Below are positions 8,180 to 15,807 of a DNA stretch of 64,000 nucleotides, piece by piece (the stretch's first letter is position 1; each line of letters opens with the position of its first letter). The notes below the pieces were generated by a model. That model did not search any database. It was not told the DNA's origin and was given only the letters and a program-made list of their open reading frames with translations. The DNA comes from a virus, in IMG/VR virus record IMGVR_UViG_3300044611_002115, positions 1-64,000 of that record. One strand, written 5' to 3'. Made by a program: the position numbers and the translations under genes.

Positions 8180-8419
8180 ATGAAACACAACACCACACGC
8201 AGCAGCAGCACAATGGAGCAGCGCCTCGCGGAAGCGATGAAGCTCCCCACCGCAGGGAATCCCACACGCATCAAAACGGACAGCACGCACACAGCGCGCT
8301 TCCTCGCACAGAAGCTCAACGACAGCTTCCCCGACGTTCGCGCCGAGGGCGAGTTTGTCGTGTCCCCCACGATGTCCAAGCAGGAGCTTGGAAAGTGGAT
8401 GTGCGCCGCCGATGAATAA
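8180..8419 (+). CDS. Hypothetical small protein behind promoter P1
   Basis: 79 residues, first gene after promoter P1, with ATG only about 10 bases beyond the -10. The sequence is hydrophilic (MKHNTTRSSSTMEQRL, then HTARFLAQKLNDSFPD and MSKQELGKWM) and predicted soluble and mostly helical. No family is recognised. Its position makes it an early or middle gene. Confidence 0.6.
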   Translation: MKHNTTRSSSTMEQRLAEAMKLPTAGNPTRIKTDSTHTARFLAQKLNDSFPDVRAEGEFVVSPTMSKQELGKWMCAADE

Positions 8420-8443
8420 TTCAGCAACACTACACACCACACC

Positions 8444-9277
8444 ATGAACACCAAACGCACCAACAACAAGTCAACTCACCAAGGCACGTGCCAGTTGTGC
8501 GGGAGCATGCAGATGCTCCCCAGCGGCAGGATCGCGCGCCACGGATACACGCTCAACTTCGGTTGGCAGAACGGCACGTGCAGCGGCAGCGGGGCGCTCC
8601 CCTTTGAGCAGTCCAACGAGCTGCTCGCCAGAGCCATCGCAGACACCACAGCGGCGTTCGCACACGCGGACAAGGAGCTGGAGGATGCACGCACTGCACA
8701 CCGCGCAGCAGTTGCAGCACTGCCGCACAGCGCTCCGCGCTACGAGGGGGACGCGGGAGCCTACACGCCGACGCAGGAAACCAAATACCTGTTCAACGTG
8801 CTAAGTGGGGCAAAGCGCCGCTCGGAGGGGATGCGCGCGTTTGTGCGCTTGCAGACGCCGCGCTGCGCAGCGTGGAAGCCAGCGGCGCTCCGCCCCGTCG
8901 TGCAAGTGGAGACGGCGAAGCGGGAGAAGCACACGGCGCGCAAGCAGCTCACGGAACTGCGCCGCGCACGGGAGGCCGCGAGCAGCAAGCTCAGCAAGCT
9001 GCAAGACCGCTGGACGGACGCGTATCTCGCCGCAGCGGACTTGGAGTGCGGGGGCCGCGCTAACCGCCCGAACTGGACGGGAGACAGGCAGGGGGTGATG
9101 GGTTGGTATTACGGCACCACCGCAGCGGGACTCGCCAAGTGGATTGCATCCTTCCGCAAGGATGCCCCGCTGGGGATGGCGCGCCGCCTGTGCGCACTCG
9201 TGGACGAGCTGGAAGCAGCGGGCAAGGAACTCGCCACGGCAAGCGCAGCGCTCAAGGCGGGGAAGGAGGGCCGCTAA
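8444..9277 (+). CDS. Zinc-finger and coiled-coil protein of unknown function
   Basis: 277 residues. A CQLCG motif near residue 17 followed by RHGYTLNFGWQNGTCSGSG suggests a small zinc- or nucleic-acid-binding module also seen in other phage and plasmid proteins. It is followed by a long Ala/Glu/Arg-rich helix (residues 65-95 and 150-190) and a C-terminal helical segment. The start ATG 8444 follows an A/C-rich leader like that of many genes here. Function unknown. Confidence 0.65.
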   Translation: MNTKRTNNKSTHQGTCQLCGSMQMLPSGRIARHGYTLNFGWQNGTCSGSGALPFEQSNELLARAIADTTAAFAHADKELEDARTAHRAAVAALPHSAPRYEGDAGAYTPTQETKYLFNVLSGAKRRSEGMRAFVRLQTPRCAAWKPAALRPVVQVETAKREKHTARKQLTELRRAREAASSKLSKLQDRWTDAYLAAADLECGGRANRPNWTGDRQGVMGWYYGTTAAGLAKWIASFRKDAPLGMARRLCALVDELEAAGKELATASAALKAGKEGR

Positions 9278-9278
9278 C

Positions 9279-9503
9279 ATGAGCGCCCCGCACAGATACG
9301 CCTTTTGGAAGGACGGCGCGCTGCACCTCATCGGGGTGCAGTGCAGCGGGTGCCAGCACTTCAACACCATCCCCGACATGCACGCAGCAGCCGCACGCGT
9401 GCGCGAGCTTGTGCGGATGGGTATAGTGACGCACGGGAGGCTCCAAGACAAGCACGGGCAGACGTGGGACGAGGCGCTGCACTTGCAGGAGGAGGGGAAG
9501 TGA
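9279..9503 (+). CDS. Hypothetical protein with CxxC
   Basis: 74 residues from ATG 9279, right after the previous stop. GVQCSGCQHFNTIPD near residue 18 contains CxxC and may bind zinc. The rest is helical. The end overlaps the GTG start of the SprT-like gene. No family recognised. Confidence 0.6.
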   Translation: MSAPHRYAFWKDGALHLIGVQCSGCQHFNTIPDMHAAAARVRELVRMGIVTHGRLQDKHGQTWDEALHLQEEGK

Positions 9504-9901
9504 GCGCACCATTGCAACAGTTGCAGCGCCCGCCAGTGCTGCACCCCGACGACACACAAACCCTCTACCGCTGCCAAGCGCTCGCCGCGCACCTCTGCGC
9601 ACTCATAGGCGTGCCCGACGCAGTGCTGGAGCCAAAGCGCAGGCCGCTCGCGCTGTCAGCCGTGGGGCTGTGCTACGTGCAGGAGCGCCGCATGTCCGTC
9701 ACGCTGCGCTACAGGCAGCACGCGGAGGACGGGGGGCGCTGGTGGAGCAAGCCCCTGCCGTGGGAGGAAGTGCGGGACACGGTGGCGCACGAGTGCGCTC
9801 ACCTCCGCTACAGGGGGCACGGGGCGGAGTTCAAAGCGCTGCACGCGCGGCTGGCAGAAGCGGCGGAGCGCTGGGACGCAGCGCAGGGGAGGGCAGCGTG
9901 A
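9500..9901 (+). CDS. SprT-like zinc metallopeptidase
   Basis: 133 residues from GTG 9500, a GTGA overlap with the preceding stop. VAHECAHLRYRGHGAEFKAL near residue 94 has the HExxH zinc motif followed by GHGxxF, the signature of SprT/WLM-type proteases. The cellular relatives, SPRTN and Wss1, cut DNA-protein crosslinks. A phage version might clear proteins bound to DNA or process a host target. The length is about that of the protease core. Palindrome copy 4 lies at codons 5-9. Confidence 0.75.
   Translation: MSAPLQQLQRPPVLHPDDTQTLYRCQALAAHLCALIGVPDAVLEPKRRPLALSAVGLCYVQERRMSVTLRYRQHAEDGGRWWSKPLPWEEVRDTVAHECAHLRYRGHGAEFKALHARLAEAAERWDAAQGRAA
9513..9525. repeat. 13-bp palindrome, copy 4
   Basis: Exact copy with central A, near the start of the SprT-like gene. 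Confidence 0.9.
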
Positions 9902-10341
9902 GCAGGGCACAGCACAGCGTCGCGGACTTCCAAGCGCACGTGGACACCATTGCGCGCGAAGCTGGGGTCTGCGTGGACTACAGGGAGCGCACGGCGGGGA
10001 GGAGCTGGAGGCGAACGCGCCGCATCCGCATCTGCCGCGTCCGCAGCGCCGTCACCTACGCCATCGCGCTGCACGAGCTGGGGCACGTGCTCGGGCGCAA
10101 CAGCGGGCGCAGGCTCGACAAGGAGGTGCAGGCGTGGGAGTGGGCGAAGCGGCACGCGCTCACGTGGACGAAGCCCATGCGCACGTGTGCCGCGCGCTGC
10201 GTCGCGTCCTACCTGCGCTGGTGCGTGCGCAAGCGGGGGGCGTGGGTGCCCCCGCACACGCACGGGGCGTGGAGCTGGGGGCAGATGGCCCCTCCCGCCC
10301 CTGCGCAGCGGGGGGCAAAATCTCCTCAAATCTCCTGTTGA
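9898..10341 (+). CDS. Second zinc-peptidase-like protein (HELGH)
   Basis: 147 residues from GTG 9898, overlapping the previous stop by 4 bp. AIALHELGHVLG near residue 57 is a classical HExxH zinc site, with a downstream EVQAWEWAKRHAL that may give the third ligand, as in ImmA/IrrE-like peptidases. The C-terminus is Pro/Ala-rich and its stop codon overlaps promoter P2. It forms a pair with the SprT-like gene. The substrate is unknown. ImmA-like enzymes cleave repressors, which would be a reasonable guess. Confidence 0.6.
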   Translation: MSRAQHSVADFQAHVDTIAREAGVCVDYRERTAGRSWRRTRRIRICRVRSAVTYAIALHELGHVLGRNSGRRLDKEVQAWEWAKRHALTWTKPMRTCAARCVASYLRWCVRKRGAWVPPHTHGAWSWGQMAPPAPAQRGAKSPQISC

Positions 10342-10366
10342 CAATGAATCTGCAACAGTGCATTCT
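10338..10366 (+). promoter_or_regulatory. Family-1 promoter P2
   Basis: TTGACA at 10338-10343, a 17-bp spacer with ATGAATCTGCAACAG, then CATTCT at 10361-10366. The spacer reads TGCAACAGTGCA, the 13-bp palindrome with one T missing. It serves the HNH gene. Confidence 0.8.
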
Positions 10367-10372
10367 GCCCAC

Positions 10373-10801
10373 ATGAAGCACAGCACCAAGCGGACACAGG
10401 ACGACGCACGCAGCGGCGGGGATTGGCAGGGAATGAACTGGATACGGCAGGAGAAACGGCTCGCCATTTACATGCGCGACGGCCTCTCCTGCGCCTACTG
10501 CGGCGACAGCGTGGAGCGGGGCGCACAGCTCGGCCTCGATCACATCAAGCCGCACAGCAAGGGCGGGAGCAATCACGCCACGAACCTCGTCACGTGCTGC
10601 ACGCGCTGCAACAGCAGCCGCTCCAACCGCCCCCTCGCAACTTTCTGCCGCACAGTCGCCGCCTACATCAACCACGGCACGACGGGAGACAGCATCCTCG
10701 CACACGTGCGCAAGTGCTCCCAGCGCGTGCTCCCCACGGCGGAGGCCAAGGCGCTCATCGCACGCAGGGGCAGCGCCGCCAAAGCTCTCGCCAGACTGTA
10801 A
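10373..10801 (+). CDS. HNH endonuclease
   Basis: 142 residues from ATG 10373, directly behind promoter P2. It has the compact HNH arrangement: CAYCGD, then LDHIKPHSKGGSNHATNLVTCCTRCN, with two CxxC zinc pairs around the DHI catalytic core. Such phage proteins may aid packaging, act as free-standing homing nucleases or degrade host DNA. Its own promoter and distance from the terminase argue against a packaging-only role. Confidence 0.85.
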   Translation: MKHSTKRTQDDARSGGDWQGMNWIRQEKRLAIYMRDGLSCAYCGDSVERGAQLGLDHIKPHSKGGSNHATNLVTCCTRCNSSRSNRPLATFCRTVAAYINHGTTGDSILAHVRKCSQRVLPTAEAKALIARRGSAAKALARL

Positions 10802-10820
10802 CCCCAGCGCGCTCCACTTT

Positions 10821-11129
10821 ATGCCAACACCACACAACACCACCACGGCGCTCAGCCTCCCGCTGCGCGACACCCCTCCCGACTTCCGCTCCTTCGACGT
10901 GCTGCTGCACGTGGAAACGGACGTGCGGGCCATTGAGTCTCACTGCATCTGGCGCGGGGAGCGCTTGGGCGCAGGCACCCGCGACGTGCTGGGCGTGCGC
11001 TGCGAAGCGCTGCACAGCGTAGAGGTGGACGCAGGGGGCGAGACATTTTCCAGCGCACAGCTTGCGGAGCTGATGCGCGCCGCGTCACACTACGCGCTCA
11101 ACGAGTCCGCAGATCAGCTCAACAACTAA
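10821..11129 (+). CDS. Hypothetical protein
   Basis: 102 residues. A mixed strand/helix protein with FRSFDVLLHVETDVRAIESH and a helical C-terminus (LAELMRAASHYALNESA). No family recognised. It lies between the HNH gene and a run of small unknown genes transcribed together. Confidence 0.55.
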   Translation: MPTPHNTTTALSLPLRDTPPDFRSFDVLLHVETDVRAIESHCIWRGERLGAGTRDVLGVRCEALHSVEVDAGGETFSSAQLAELMRAASHYALNESADQLNN

Positions 11130-11143
11130 ACACCACACACACC

Positions 11144-11662
11144 ATGCCAAACTACTTCACACTCCAGCAAGCAGTGGAGTTCACGCACAAGGGCACGCTC
11201 TACAAGGGCGTCGTCGTCGGCCTCCCAGCGCGCGGCAAAGGCCGCTACAAAGTGCAATGCGAGCGCGGGTGCTTCAACGCCCCCGCCGCCATGCTGCGCC
11301 CCAGCCGCATCGCCCCCACCGCCGCAGCAGCGCTCGCGCAGCGGGGGAGCGCACACTTGCAGCGCCGCGCGGAGCACAAGGACGCGCGGAGCGACAGCAT
11401 GCGCAGCGCGTGCCAGCGCTGGATTCGCACGGAGGGGCTTCACGCGGGGATGCCCGTCAAGAACAAGTATGCGATGGGCCACCCCACCGTCATCATCCTC
11501 GACGTGCTGCACGAGGAGGGCAAGTGCATTGTCACCAACCCCAAGCGCGAGCTGGCGGGCATGCTGACCCGCGCGGGCATCCCCTCGCACGAGCTGGGAC
11601 GCCTCGCACGCACACGCGGCAGCATCACCGTCTGGGCCAACCGCCTCTACCCCATCACGTGA
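11144..11662 (+). CDS. Hypothetical basic protein
   Basis: 172 residues. ATG 11144 follows an A/C-rich leader. YKGVVVGLPARGKGRYKVQC near residue 25 resembles a small beta-barrel of the kind that binds nucleic acid; the middle is Arg/Ala-rich. The stop overlaps the next GTG start. Function unknown. Confidence 0.6.
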   Translation: MPNYFTLQQAVEFTHKGTLYKGVVVGLPARGKGRYKVQCERGCFNAPAAMLRPSRIAPTAAAALAQRGSAHLQRRAEHKDARSDSMRSACQRWIRTEGLHAGMPVKNKYAMGHPTVIILDVLHEEGKCIVTNPKRELAGMLTRAGIPSHELGRLARTRGSITVWANRLYPIT

Positions 11663-11877
11663 GCAGCGCCATCATCTTTGCGCTGTGCCTCGCGCTCCTC
11701 GTCACCCTGACGATGGAGCGCTTGCGCTGTAAGGCACTTGTCGCCCGCGCGCTGCGCGAGGGGCGGGTGCAGGGCTACCGCCGCGCCGTGCTGCACAGCC
11801 CCGCCATTCACAAGTCGCTGCAACTGTTGCAGCACAACCCATGCCCCGCACGGGGCGCAACCAAAGGAGAAGCATGA
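11659..11877 (+). CDS. Small membrane protein
   Basis: 72 residues from GTG 11659. One N-terminal transmembrane segment, AIIFALCLALLVTLTM, is followed by a basic cytoplasmic region. The end overlaps the next start by 4 bp. Palindrome copy 5 lies at 11819. Phage single-pass proteins of this size may be exclusion or lysis-control proteins, but nothing specific is seen. Confidence 0.55.
   Translation: MSSAIIFALCLALLVTLTMERLRCKALVARALREGRVQGYRRAVLHSPAIHKSLQLLQHNPCPARGATKGEA
11819..11831. repeat. 13-bp palindrome, copy 5
   Basis: Exact copy with central T, inside the small membrane protein gene. Confidence 0.9.
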
Positions 11878-12245
11878 GGAAGAAATACGACATCGACGTG
11901 CTGTGGAAGCACACGGGGAACAAGCAGTGCAGCATCAAGCGCACGCTGCAAGCGCAGCAGATTGGAAACTTCAACCCCGTGTTCTGCCGCTACCAAGGCG
12001 GGCAGCACTTAGTCAAAAGCAAGGAGGGAGACTTGAGCGATCCGTTCCGCAGGAACGCAAGTTATGAGGGGTCGCTCTACATCGAAATCGTGCCGCAGGT
12101 GGAGGCGCGGGACGGGCTGCTGTATTGGGCAAACGGCGGGGAGCTTGTGCGCTTGCCCTTCGCGGACACCGTGGCGCGTGCGCACGGCTTCCAATACGCG
12201 GAGCAGCTTGTGCAGCACTTGCAGGAGAAGGGGGAGGGCAAGTGA
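11874..12245 (+). CDS. Hypothetical protein
   Basis: 123 residues from ATG 11874, with AAAGGAGA 4 bp upstream, one of the clearer ribosome binding sites. Beta-rich middle (GSLYIEIVPQVEARDGLLYW) and a helical end. No family recognised. Overlaps the next GTG by 4 bp. Confidence 0.6.
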   Translation: MRKKYDIDVLWKHTGNKQCSIKRTLQAQQIGNFNPVFCRYQGGQHLVKSKEGDLSDPFRRNASYEGSLYIEIVPQVEARDGLLYWANGGELVRLPFADTVARAHGFQYAEQLVQHLQEKGEGK

Positions 12246-12472
12246 CGCTACTCATCCGCAAGGGCGCGCACATCCGCACGGGGGGCGGCGCGTTCACGCT
12301 CATTGTGGCGCGCGTCACCGTGTCCATCACGGACGCGGGCAGCACTGCGCTCGTCAAGCTGCGCGTGACGGAGAGCGACATGGAGGCGGTGCCAGCGGGG
12401 GCCACCTACACGCTCACGCACGAGGAGCTGGCGGACAAGTTCCTCCACCACCGCTGGACGCTGCTGCAATGA
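12242..12472 (+). CDS. Hypothetical small beta-rich protein
   Basis: 76 residues from GTG 12242. Alternating hydrophobic strands (FTLIVARVTVSITDAG, ALVKLRVTESDM) suggest a beta-barrel or sandwich. No family recognised. Both ends overlap neighbours by 4 bp. Confidence 0.55.
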   Translation: MTLLIRKGAHIRTGGGAFTLIVARVTVSITDAGSTALVKLRVTESDMEAVPAGATYTLTHEELADKFLHHRWTLLQ

Positions 12473-13242
12473 GCGGGCACCACAACCCGTTCAGCTTGCA
12501 GGGGCTTGGGGCCATAGGGCGCAGGCGCACGGACAGGCGGCTCCTGCGGCTGCGCAGGGCGCACCTCCTGCGCACGTGCAAGCGCCTCACGTTCACGGGC
12601 ACGCTCTACCACGGCTCCCCGCTCTACGGCATGGAGGAAATTTTCAACGACGGGCACTTCTGCGCGCCGGAGCACGGGGAGCTGAGCATGCCGCTTTTCA
12701 GCACGAGCTTGAACTCGGAGATGCTGCGCTACTTTGGCGAGGAGGGCGTGCACGGGTTCCAGTTCGCAGTGGATGGGATGGAGGTGCTGGAGCTGTCCGC
12801 GTTCTACCAATCGCTGCTGTGCGCGCATGAGTCCAATACGGAGATGTGGCACGAGCTTGTGGAGCTGCACCCGCAGGCGGAAGCGGAGGCGCGGTTTCTT
12901 GGCTACGAGGAAGCGGAGCGGCAGCGCTGGGGAACGTGCGGCGCGGAGAGCGTGTTCAGCATGTCCCCGCATGACATGGACGAGCTGCTCCCCGTGGGCG
13001 TGGAGGGCTTCGCGCTGCTTGGCTGGAACAACGTGACGCAGCACAACCACGAGGCGGAAATCGCTGTGAACGAAAATGGGTGCGCGCGCTTGTGGCGCAG
13101 CGTGGAGCGCGTGTGGGTGGACGGGGACGAGTATGAGCGGGAGGAGGGGGAGCAAGTGCTGCGCCAGCATGTGCAGTGGCAGCGGGAGACGCGCAAGCTG
13201 CGCGAGCAGGAGCGGGCGGAGCGGGACGCAGTTTGCAGTTGA
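12469..13242 (+). CDS. Possible ADP-ribosyltransferase-fold protein
   Basis: 257 residues from ATG 12469, an ATGA overlap; an open frame extends to 12064 but would overlap two genes. Residues 40-110 contain LYHGSPLYGMEEIFNDGHF, then MPLFSTSLNSEMLRYFG, then FAVDGMEVLEL. The HG(S/T) turn, the STS segment and the following strands resemble ADP-ribosyltransferases of the kind found in phage polyvalent proteins. The C-terminus is a charged helix. A catalytic Glu cannot be assigned with confidence. If real, it may modify host transcription or translation. Confidence 0.45.
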   Translation: MSGHHNPFSLQGLGAIGRRRTDRRLLRLRRAHLLRTCKRLTFTGTLYHGSPLYGMEEIFNDGHFCAPEHGELSMPLFSTSLNSEMLRYFGEEGVHGFQFAVDGMEVLELSAFYQSLLCAHESNTEMWHELVELHPQAEAEARFLGYEEAERQRWGTCGAESVFSMSPHDMDELLPVGVEGFALLGWNNVTQHNHEAEIAVNENGCARLWRSVERVWVDGDEYEREEGEQVLRQHVQWQRETRKLREQERAERDAVCS

Positions 13243-13320
13243 CACTCCGCAGCGCACGTGATGGAGTGCGCTCGTTCTGGGGGGAATACCGAGAACGGTG
13301 ATATGGTGTCACTGGTGTCC

Positions 13321-13355
13321 GAGGGAGCTGCTGGCAATGCGCTGGCAGCTCCCTC
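13321..13355 (+). terminator. Probable terminator after the accessory block
   Basis: An 11-bp perfect stem GAGGGAGCTGC/GCAGCTCCCTC with a 13-base loop, followed by CTCATTT. It ends the operon from 10373. Confidence 0.7.
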
Positions 13356-13386
13356 CTCATTTACACAGCGGCGCACGCTTCGCGCT

Positions 13387-13412
13387 ACAGGGCGTCCAGC
13401 AGCGTCCGCACC
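13387..13412 (+). repeat. Dispersed ~40-bp element, partial copy R1
   Basis: GGCGTCCAGCAGCGTCCGCA matches the right half of the copies at 15431 and 22251. Intergenic. Confidence 0.5.
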
Positions 13413-13550
13413 CCCGCCAGCAGCCCCAGCGCTGCGCCCCCGCACAAGCGCACGCACTGCGCACGCAGGGGGCAGATATTTTTCGGCGCACGCAGGGAAA
13501 AAGGCATACGCCCTCGGGCGCTTCAACGACTTACAGAGCGAAAGAAAAAG

Positions 13551-13563
13551 TGCAACGGTTGCA
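13551..13563. repeat. 13-bp palindrome, near-exact copy (central G)
   Basis: TGCAACGGTTGCA, differing from the other copies only at the central base, ends 8 bp before the -35 of promoter P3. Confidence 0.7.
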
Positions 13564-13571
13564 ATTTGCTG

Positions 13572-13599
13572 TTGACAATGAATCTGCAACAGCTACCTT
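13572..13599 (+). promoter_or_regulatory. Family-1 promoter P3
   Basis: TTGACA at 13572-13577, a 16-bp spacer with ATGAATCTGCAACAG, then TACCTT at 13594-13599. The palindrome and its downstream flank (GTTGCAATTT.CTGTTGAC) match those of P9 almost base for base. Confidence 0.8.
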
Positions 13600-13605
13600 G
13601 GAGTC

Positions 13606-14436
13606 GTGAGCAACAACACCACATCAACGGCACTCGCAGCCACAAGCGAGCACAGCACACAAGTCGAAGTCGTCAACCACAGCAGCAAGCAGGTCGCGGA
13701 ATATAACGCGCTGCACGCCACGCTCATCAACACGGGACTCATGTTCCCCCGCGTGCAGTCCGAGAAGGCCAAGCAGCAGGAGGCCGCAGAGGACGCAGCG
13801 CGCGCCAAGCAGCAGCGCGAGGACGCGAAGCTCGCCGCCCTGTTCGCTCCCGTGCGCGAAATCAACCTCCGCCTCAAGTCCGAGTTCCCCACCGTCGGGG
13901 AGCGCGATGCCGTCAGCTACAGCATCAGCGAGACGCGCCGCAACACGGGGACATGGAGCCGCCATCGCGGGGAAATCATCGGCGTCACGATCCGCATGCA
14001 CGGGGCGCACGGCGTCACGCGCAACTTCCCGTTCAACAAGTCGGGGAGCATCAACTACGTGAAGATCGAAGCGCTGCTGCGCAATGCGTGGGAAGCCGCT
14101 GCCTCCCGCGTCGAGGAAGCCAAGCGCGTTGCCAACGCACGTGCAGCCGCCAAGGATGCGCTGCCCGAGGGCACGCTGGAGCGCGTCAAAGCGATCACCA
14201 AGACCACCTACGAGAGCGTCACTATGCAGGTCGTGGACGGCAAGGTGACGTTCTCGCACATGCACTATCCCGGCCAAGGGCGCAGCCCCTACGAGCGCGT
14301 CGTGTTCCCCGTCGCCAGCCCCGCCGCAGTGCTGCGCATCCTCGACATCCGCGAGGCCGCGAAGGCGCAGGAGAAGGCCGTGCTCGTGCAGGACGAAGCG
14401 CGCGGCATCAGCAGCGCTACACTCGCCGCCATCTAA
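13606..14436 (+). CDS. Hypothetical helical protein behind promoter P3
   Basis: 276 residues from GTG 13606, only 7 bp after the -10, so the leader is very short or the true start is ATG 13741. A Ser/Thr-rich start is followed by a charged coiled coil (residues 50-85: EKAKQQEAAEDAARAKQQR), a basic central domain and a helical C-terminus. No family recognised. Confidence 0.6.
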   Translation: MSNNTTSTALAATSEHSTQVEVVNHSSKQVAEYNALHATLINTGLMFPRVQSEKAKQQEAAEDAARAKQQREDAKLAALFAPVREINLRLKSEFPTVGERDAVSYSISETRRNTGTWSRHRGEIIGVTIRMHGAHGVTRNFPFNKSGSINYVKIEALLRNAWEAAASRVEEAKRVANARAAAKDALPEGTLERVKAITKTTYESVTMQVVDGKVTFSHMHYPGQGRSPYERVVFPVASPAAVLRILDIREAAKAQEKAVLVQDEARGISSATLAAI

Positions 14437-14476
14437 CGCACACGTCAACCGCAACCATCAACACCACACACGCACA

Positions 14477-15157
14477 ATGAAACTCGCAACCACAGCCACA
14501 GCTCCCGCCGCTAAGCGCGGGCACAGCAGCGCCCCGAAAGTCACCAAGAAAGCCACGCTCGCGTTTGTGCGGGAGAAGCTCGGCAGCGACACGCGCTGGG
14601 CGACCCGCGCGCTGCACCTCGTTTTCCAAGCGCAGACGGCGCAGGAGCAGGCCAGCGCAACAACGCACGACGACAACGGCGTGGGCTTCTCCGGCGTGGA
14701 CGCGGAGTTCCTCACCTCCCTCGCCAACCAGATCAACGGCGGGCGGACGCTCTCCTACAAGCAGAACACGTGGCTGCTGCGCAAGATGCCCAAGTATGCG
14801 GGGCAGGTCATTGCACGCAGCGACGCGCAGAAGCTCGCCGCGCAAGTGCTCGCGCATCTCAACGGCACAGCGCCCGCAGCGCCCGCCGCCCCCAGCGCTC
14901 CCGCCTACGGGTGCGCTGTGCAGTGGGACGCCAAGGAGCTGCTCAAGGGCGAGAGCGTTCAGAGCAGCTACTACGACAGCAGCTTCTACAGCGTCCCCTT
15001 CACGGGCAGCTACAGCCACTCGGACATCTACGAGCAGCTCAGCCCCCGCTACCGCAGCACGGGCAACGTGTTCGGCGGATACAGCACGCTGGGCACCATC
15101 ACGCAGCTCGACGACACGCACGCGCGGGTCGAAGTCGTTTACCACATCGGGGAATGA
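14477..15157 (+). CDS. Hypothetical protein with LSxKQ-type helical domain
   Basis: 226 residues. Residues 70-110 (VDAEFLTSLANQINGG, then LSYKQNTWLLRKMPKYAGQV) match a helical motif found in many phage and plasmid proteins of unknown role. The C-terminus is Tyr/Ser-rich (SSYYDSSFYSVPFTGSYSH). The start follows an A/C-rich leader. Function unknown. Confidence 0.6.
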   Translation: MKLATTATAPAAKRGHSSAPKVTKKATLAFVREKLGSDTRWATRALHLVFQAQTAQEQASATTHDDNGVGFSGVDAEFLTSLANQINGGRTLSYKQNTWLLRKMPKYAGQVIARSDAQKLAAQVLAHLNGTAPAAPAAPSAPAYGCAVQWDAKELLKGESVQSSYYDSSFYSVPFTGSYSHSDIYEQLSPRYRSTGNVFGGYSTLGTITQLDDTHARVEVVYHIGE

Positions 15158-15522
15158 ACGCAGCGCACGCACTACACGCCATGAACACCATCACCAGAAT
15201 CAACAGCACGGGCGGAGCGCAGCACGTGTGGCACATCGACACCATCTCCCGCACGCAGCGCAGCACGGGGCGCAGCTACTACGTGGAAGCGGACACGCTG
15301 CGCGAAGCAGTGCGCTCCATCCGCACGCGCGTTCCCCGCACGCAGTTCGCGCTCGCAGTGGGGGCGCAGGGGTGCTGGCACAGCAGCACGGACGCAGCGC
15401 TTTCGTGGGTCGAGGCGCAGGAGGCCGCGCAATCGCACAAAAAGGCGTCCAGCTCCCTCCGCAGCGGGCGGAGCGCACGGCTGGGACGCGGCACGCAGGG
15501 AGCGCAGGGGGACGGGGAATGA
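15154..15522 (+). CDS. Hypothetical protein carrying dispersed element R3
   Basis: 122 residues from ATG 15154, an ATGA overlap; ATG 15181 is an equally good in-frame start. A compact alpha/beta start (TRINSTGGAQHVWHIDTISR, YYVEADTLREAVRSIR) is followed by a Ser/Arg/Gly-rich tail. The tail is encoded largely by a copy of the 40-bp dispersed element. No family recognised. Confidence 0.55.
   Translation: MNAAHALHAMNTITRINSTGGAQHVWHIDTISRTQRSTGRSYYVEADTLREAVRSIRTRVPRTQFALAVGAQGCWHSSTDAALSWVEAQEAAQSHKKASSSLRSGRSARLGRGTQGAQGDGE
15431..15470 (+). repeat. Dispersed ~40-bp element, copy R3
   Basis: About 33 of 40 positions match the copy at 22251-22290. It begins AATCGCACAAAAAGGCGTCC and is read in a frame giving QSHKKASSSLRSGR. 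Confidence 0.75.
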
Positions 15523-15641
15523 GCGCGCAAGCTCAAATTCTCCTGCACTTGGGCGCACTGCTGCGCGAGTGCCTGCGGGGCACCCCGAAGGTCACGTGGC
15601 ACGTGCAGGGGATAGGGCGCGCCCTGCGCATCAGCCGGTGA
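15519..15641 (+). CDS. Very small protein, end of operon
   Basis: 40 residues from ATG 15519, overlapping the previous stop. It begins MSAQAQILLHLGALLREC and is probably one amphipathic helix plus a basic tail. It is below usual gene-finding length. The overlapping start and its place just before the terminator support it. Confidence 0.45.
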   Translation: MSAQAQILLHLGALLRECLRGTPKVTWHVQGIGRALRISR

Positions 15642-15668
15642 AGCACAGCAGCGCTCACACGCAGCACG

Positions 15669-15692
15669 GGAGGGGAGCCAGCGCTCCCCTCC
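15669..15692 (+). terminator. Terminator hairpin
   Basis: A 10-bp perfect stem GGAGGGGAGC/GCTCCCCTCC with a 4-base loop, followed by TTCATTTTG. It closes the P3 operon before the ligase gene. Confidence 0.8.
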
Positions 15693-15702
15693 TTCATTTT
15701 GT

Positions 15703-15738
15703 GCTGCGGAGCTTTTTACGGGCCATTCTGTGCAAACT
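15703..15738 (-). repeat. Dispersed ~40-bp element, copy R2 (reverse)
   Basis: Reverse orientation. GCGGAGCTTTTTACGGGCC and CATTCTGTGC match the reverse copy at 52785-52816 closely. Intergenic, just after the terminator. Confidence 0.6.
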
Positions 15739-15807
15739 TGCCGCCTTGCCGCCCATCCCTCCAACCCCTACACTTTCCAACGCAGTAAACACCAACACCA
15801 AAACACC

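Larger units (their letters stand above)
13243..13605. other. 363-bp intergenic regulatory region
   Basis: I see no convincing gene. A frame of 105 codons (13258-13575) has skewed composition and crosses the terminator and promoter. The stretch holds a strong hairpin (13321-13355), a partial 40-bp element (13387-13412), a near-exact palindrome (13551-13563) and promoter P3. Confidence 0.7.

Noticed and set aside
13239-13268. Extra family-1 promoter at TTGACA 13239
   Set aside because: The AATCTGCAA spacer is absent, there is no -10, and no gene follows before the terminator.
13258-13575. 105-codon open frame on the + strand
   Set aside because: It crosses a strong terminator hairpin, a palindrome and promoter P3, has low-complexity Ala/Pro/Arg content, and resembles no protein.
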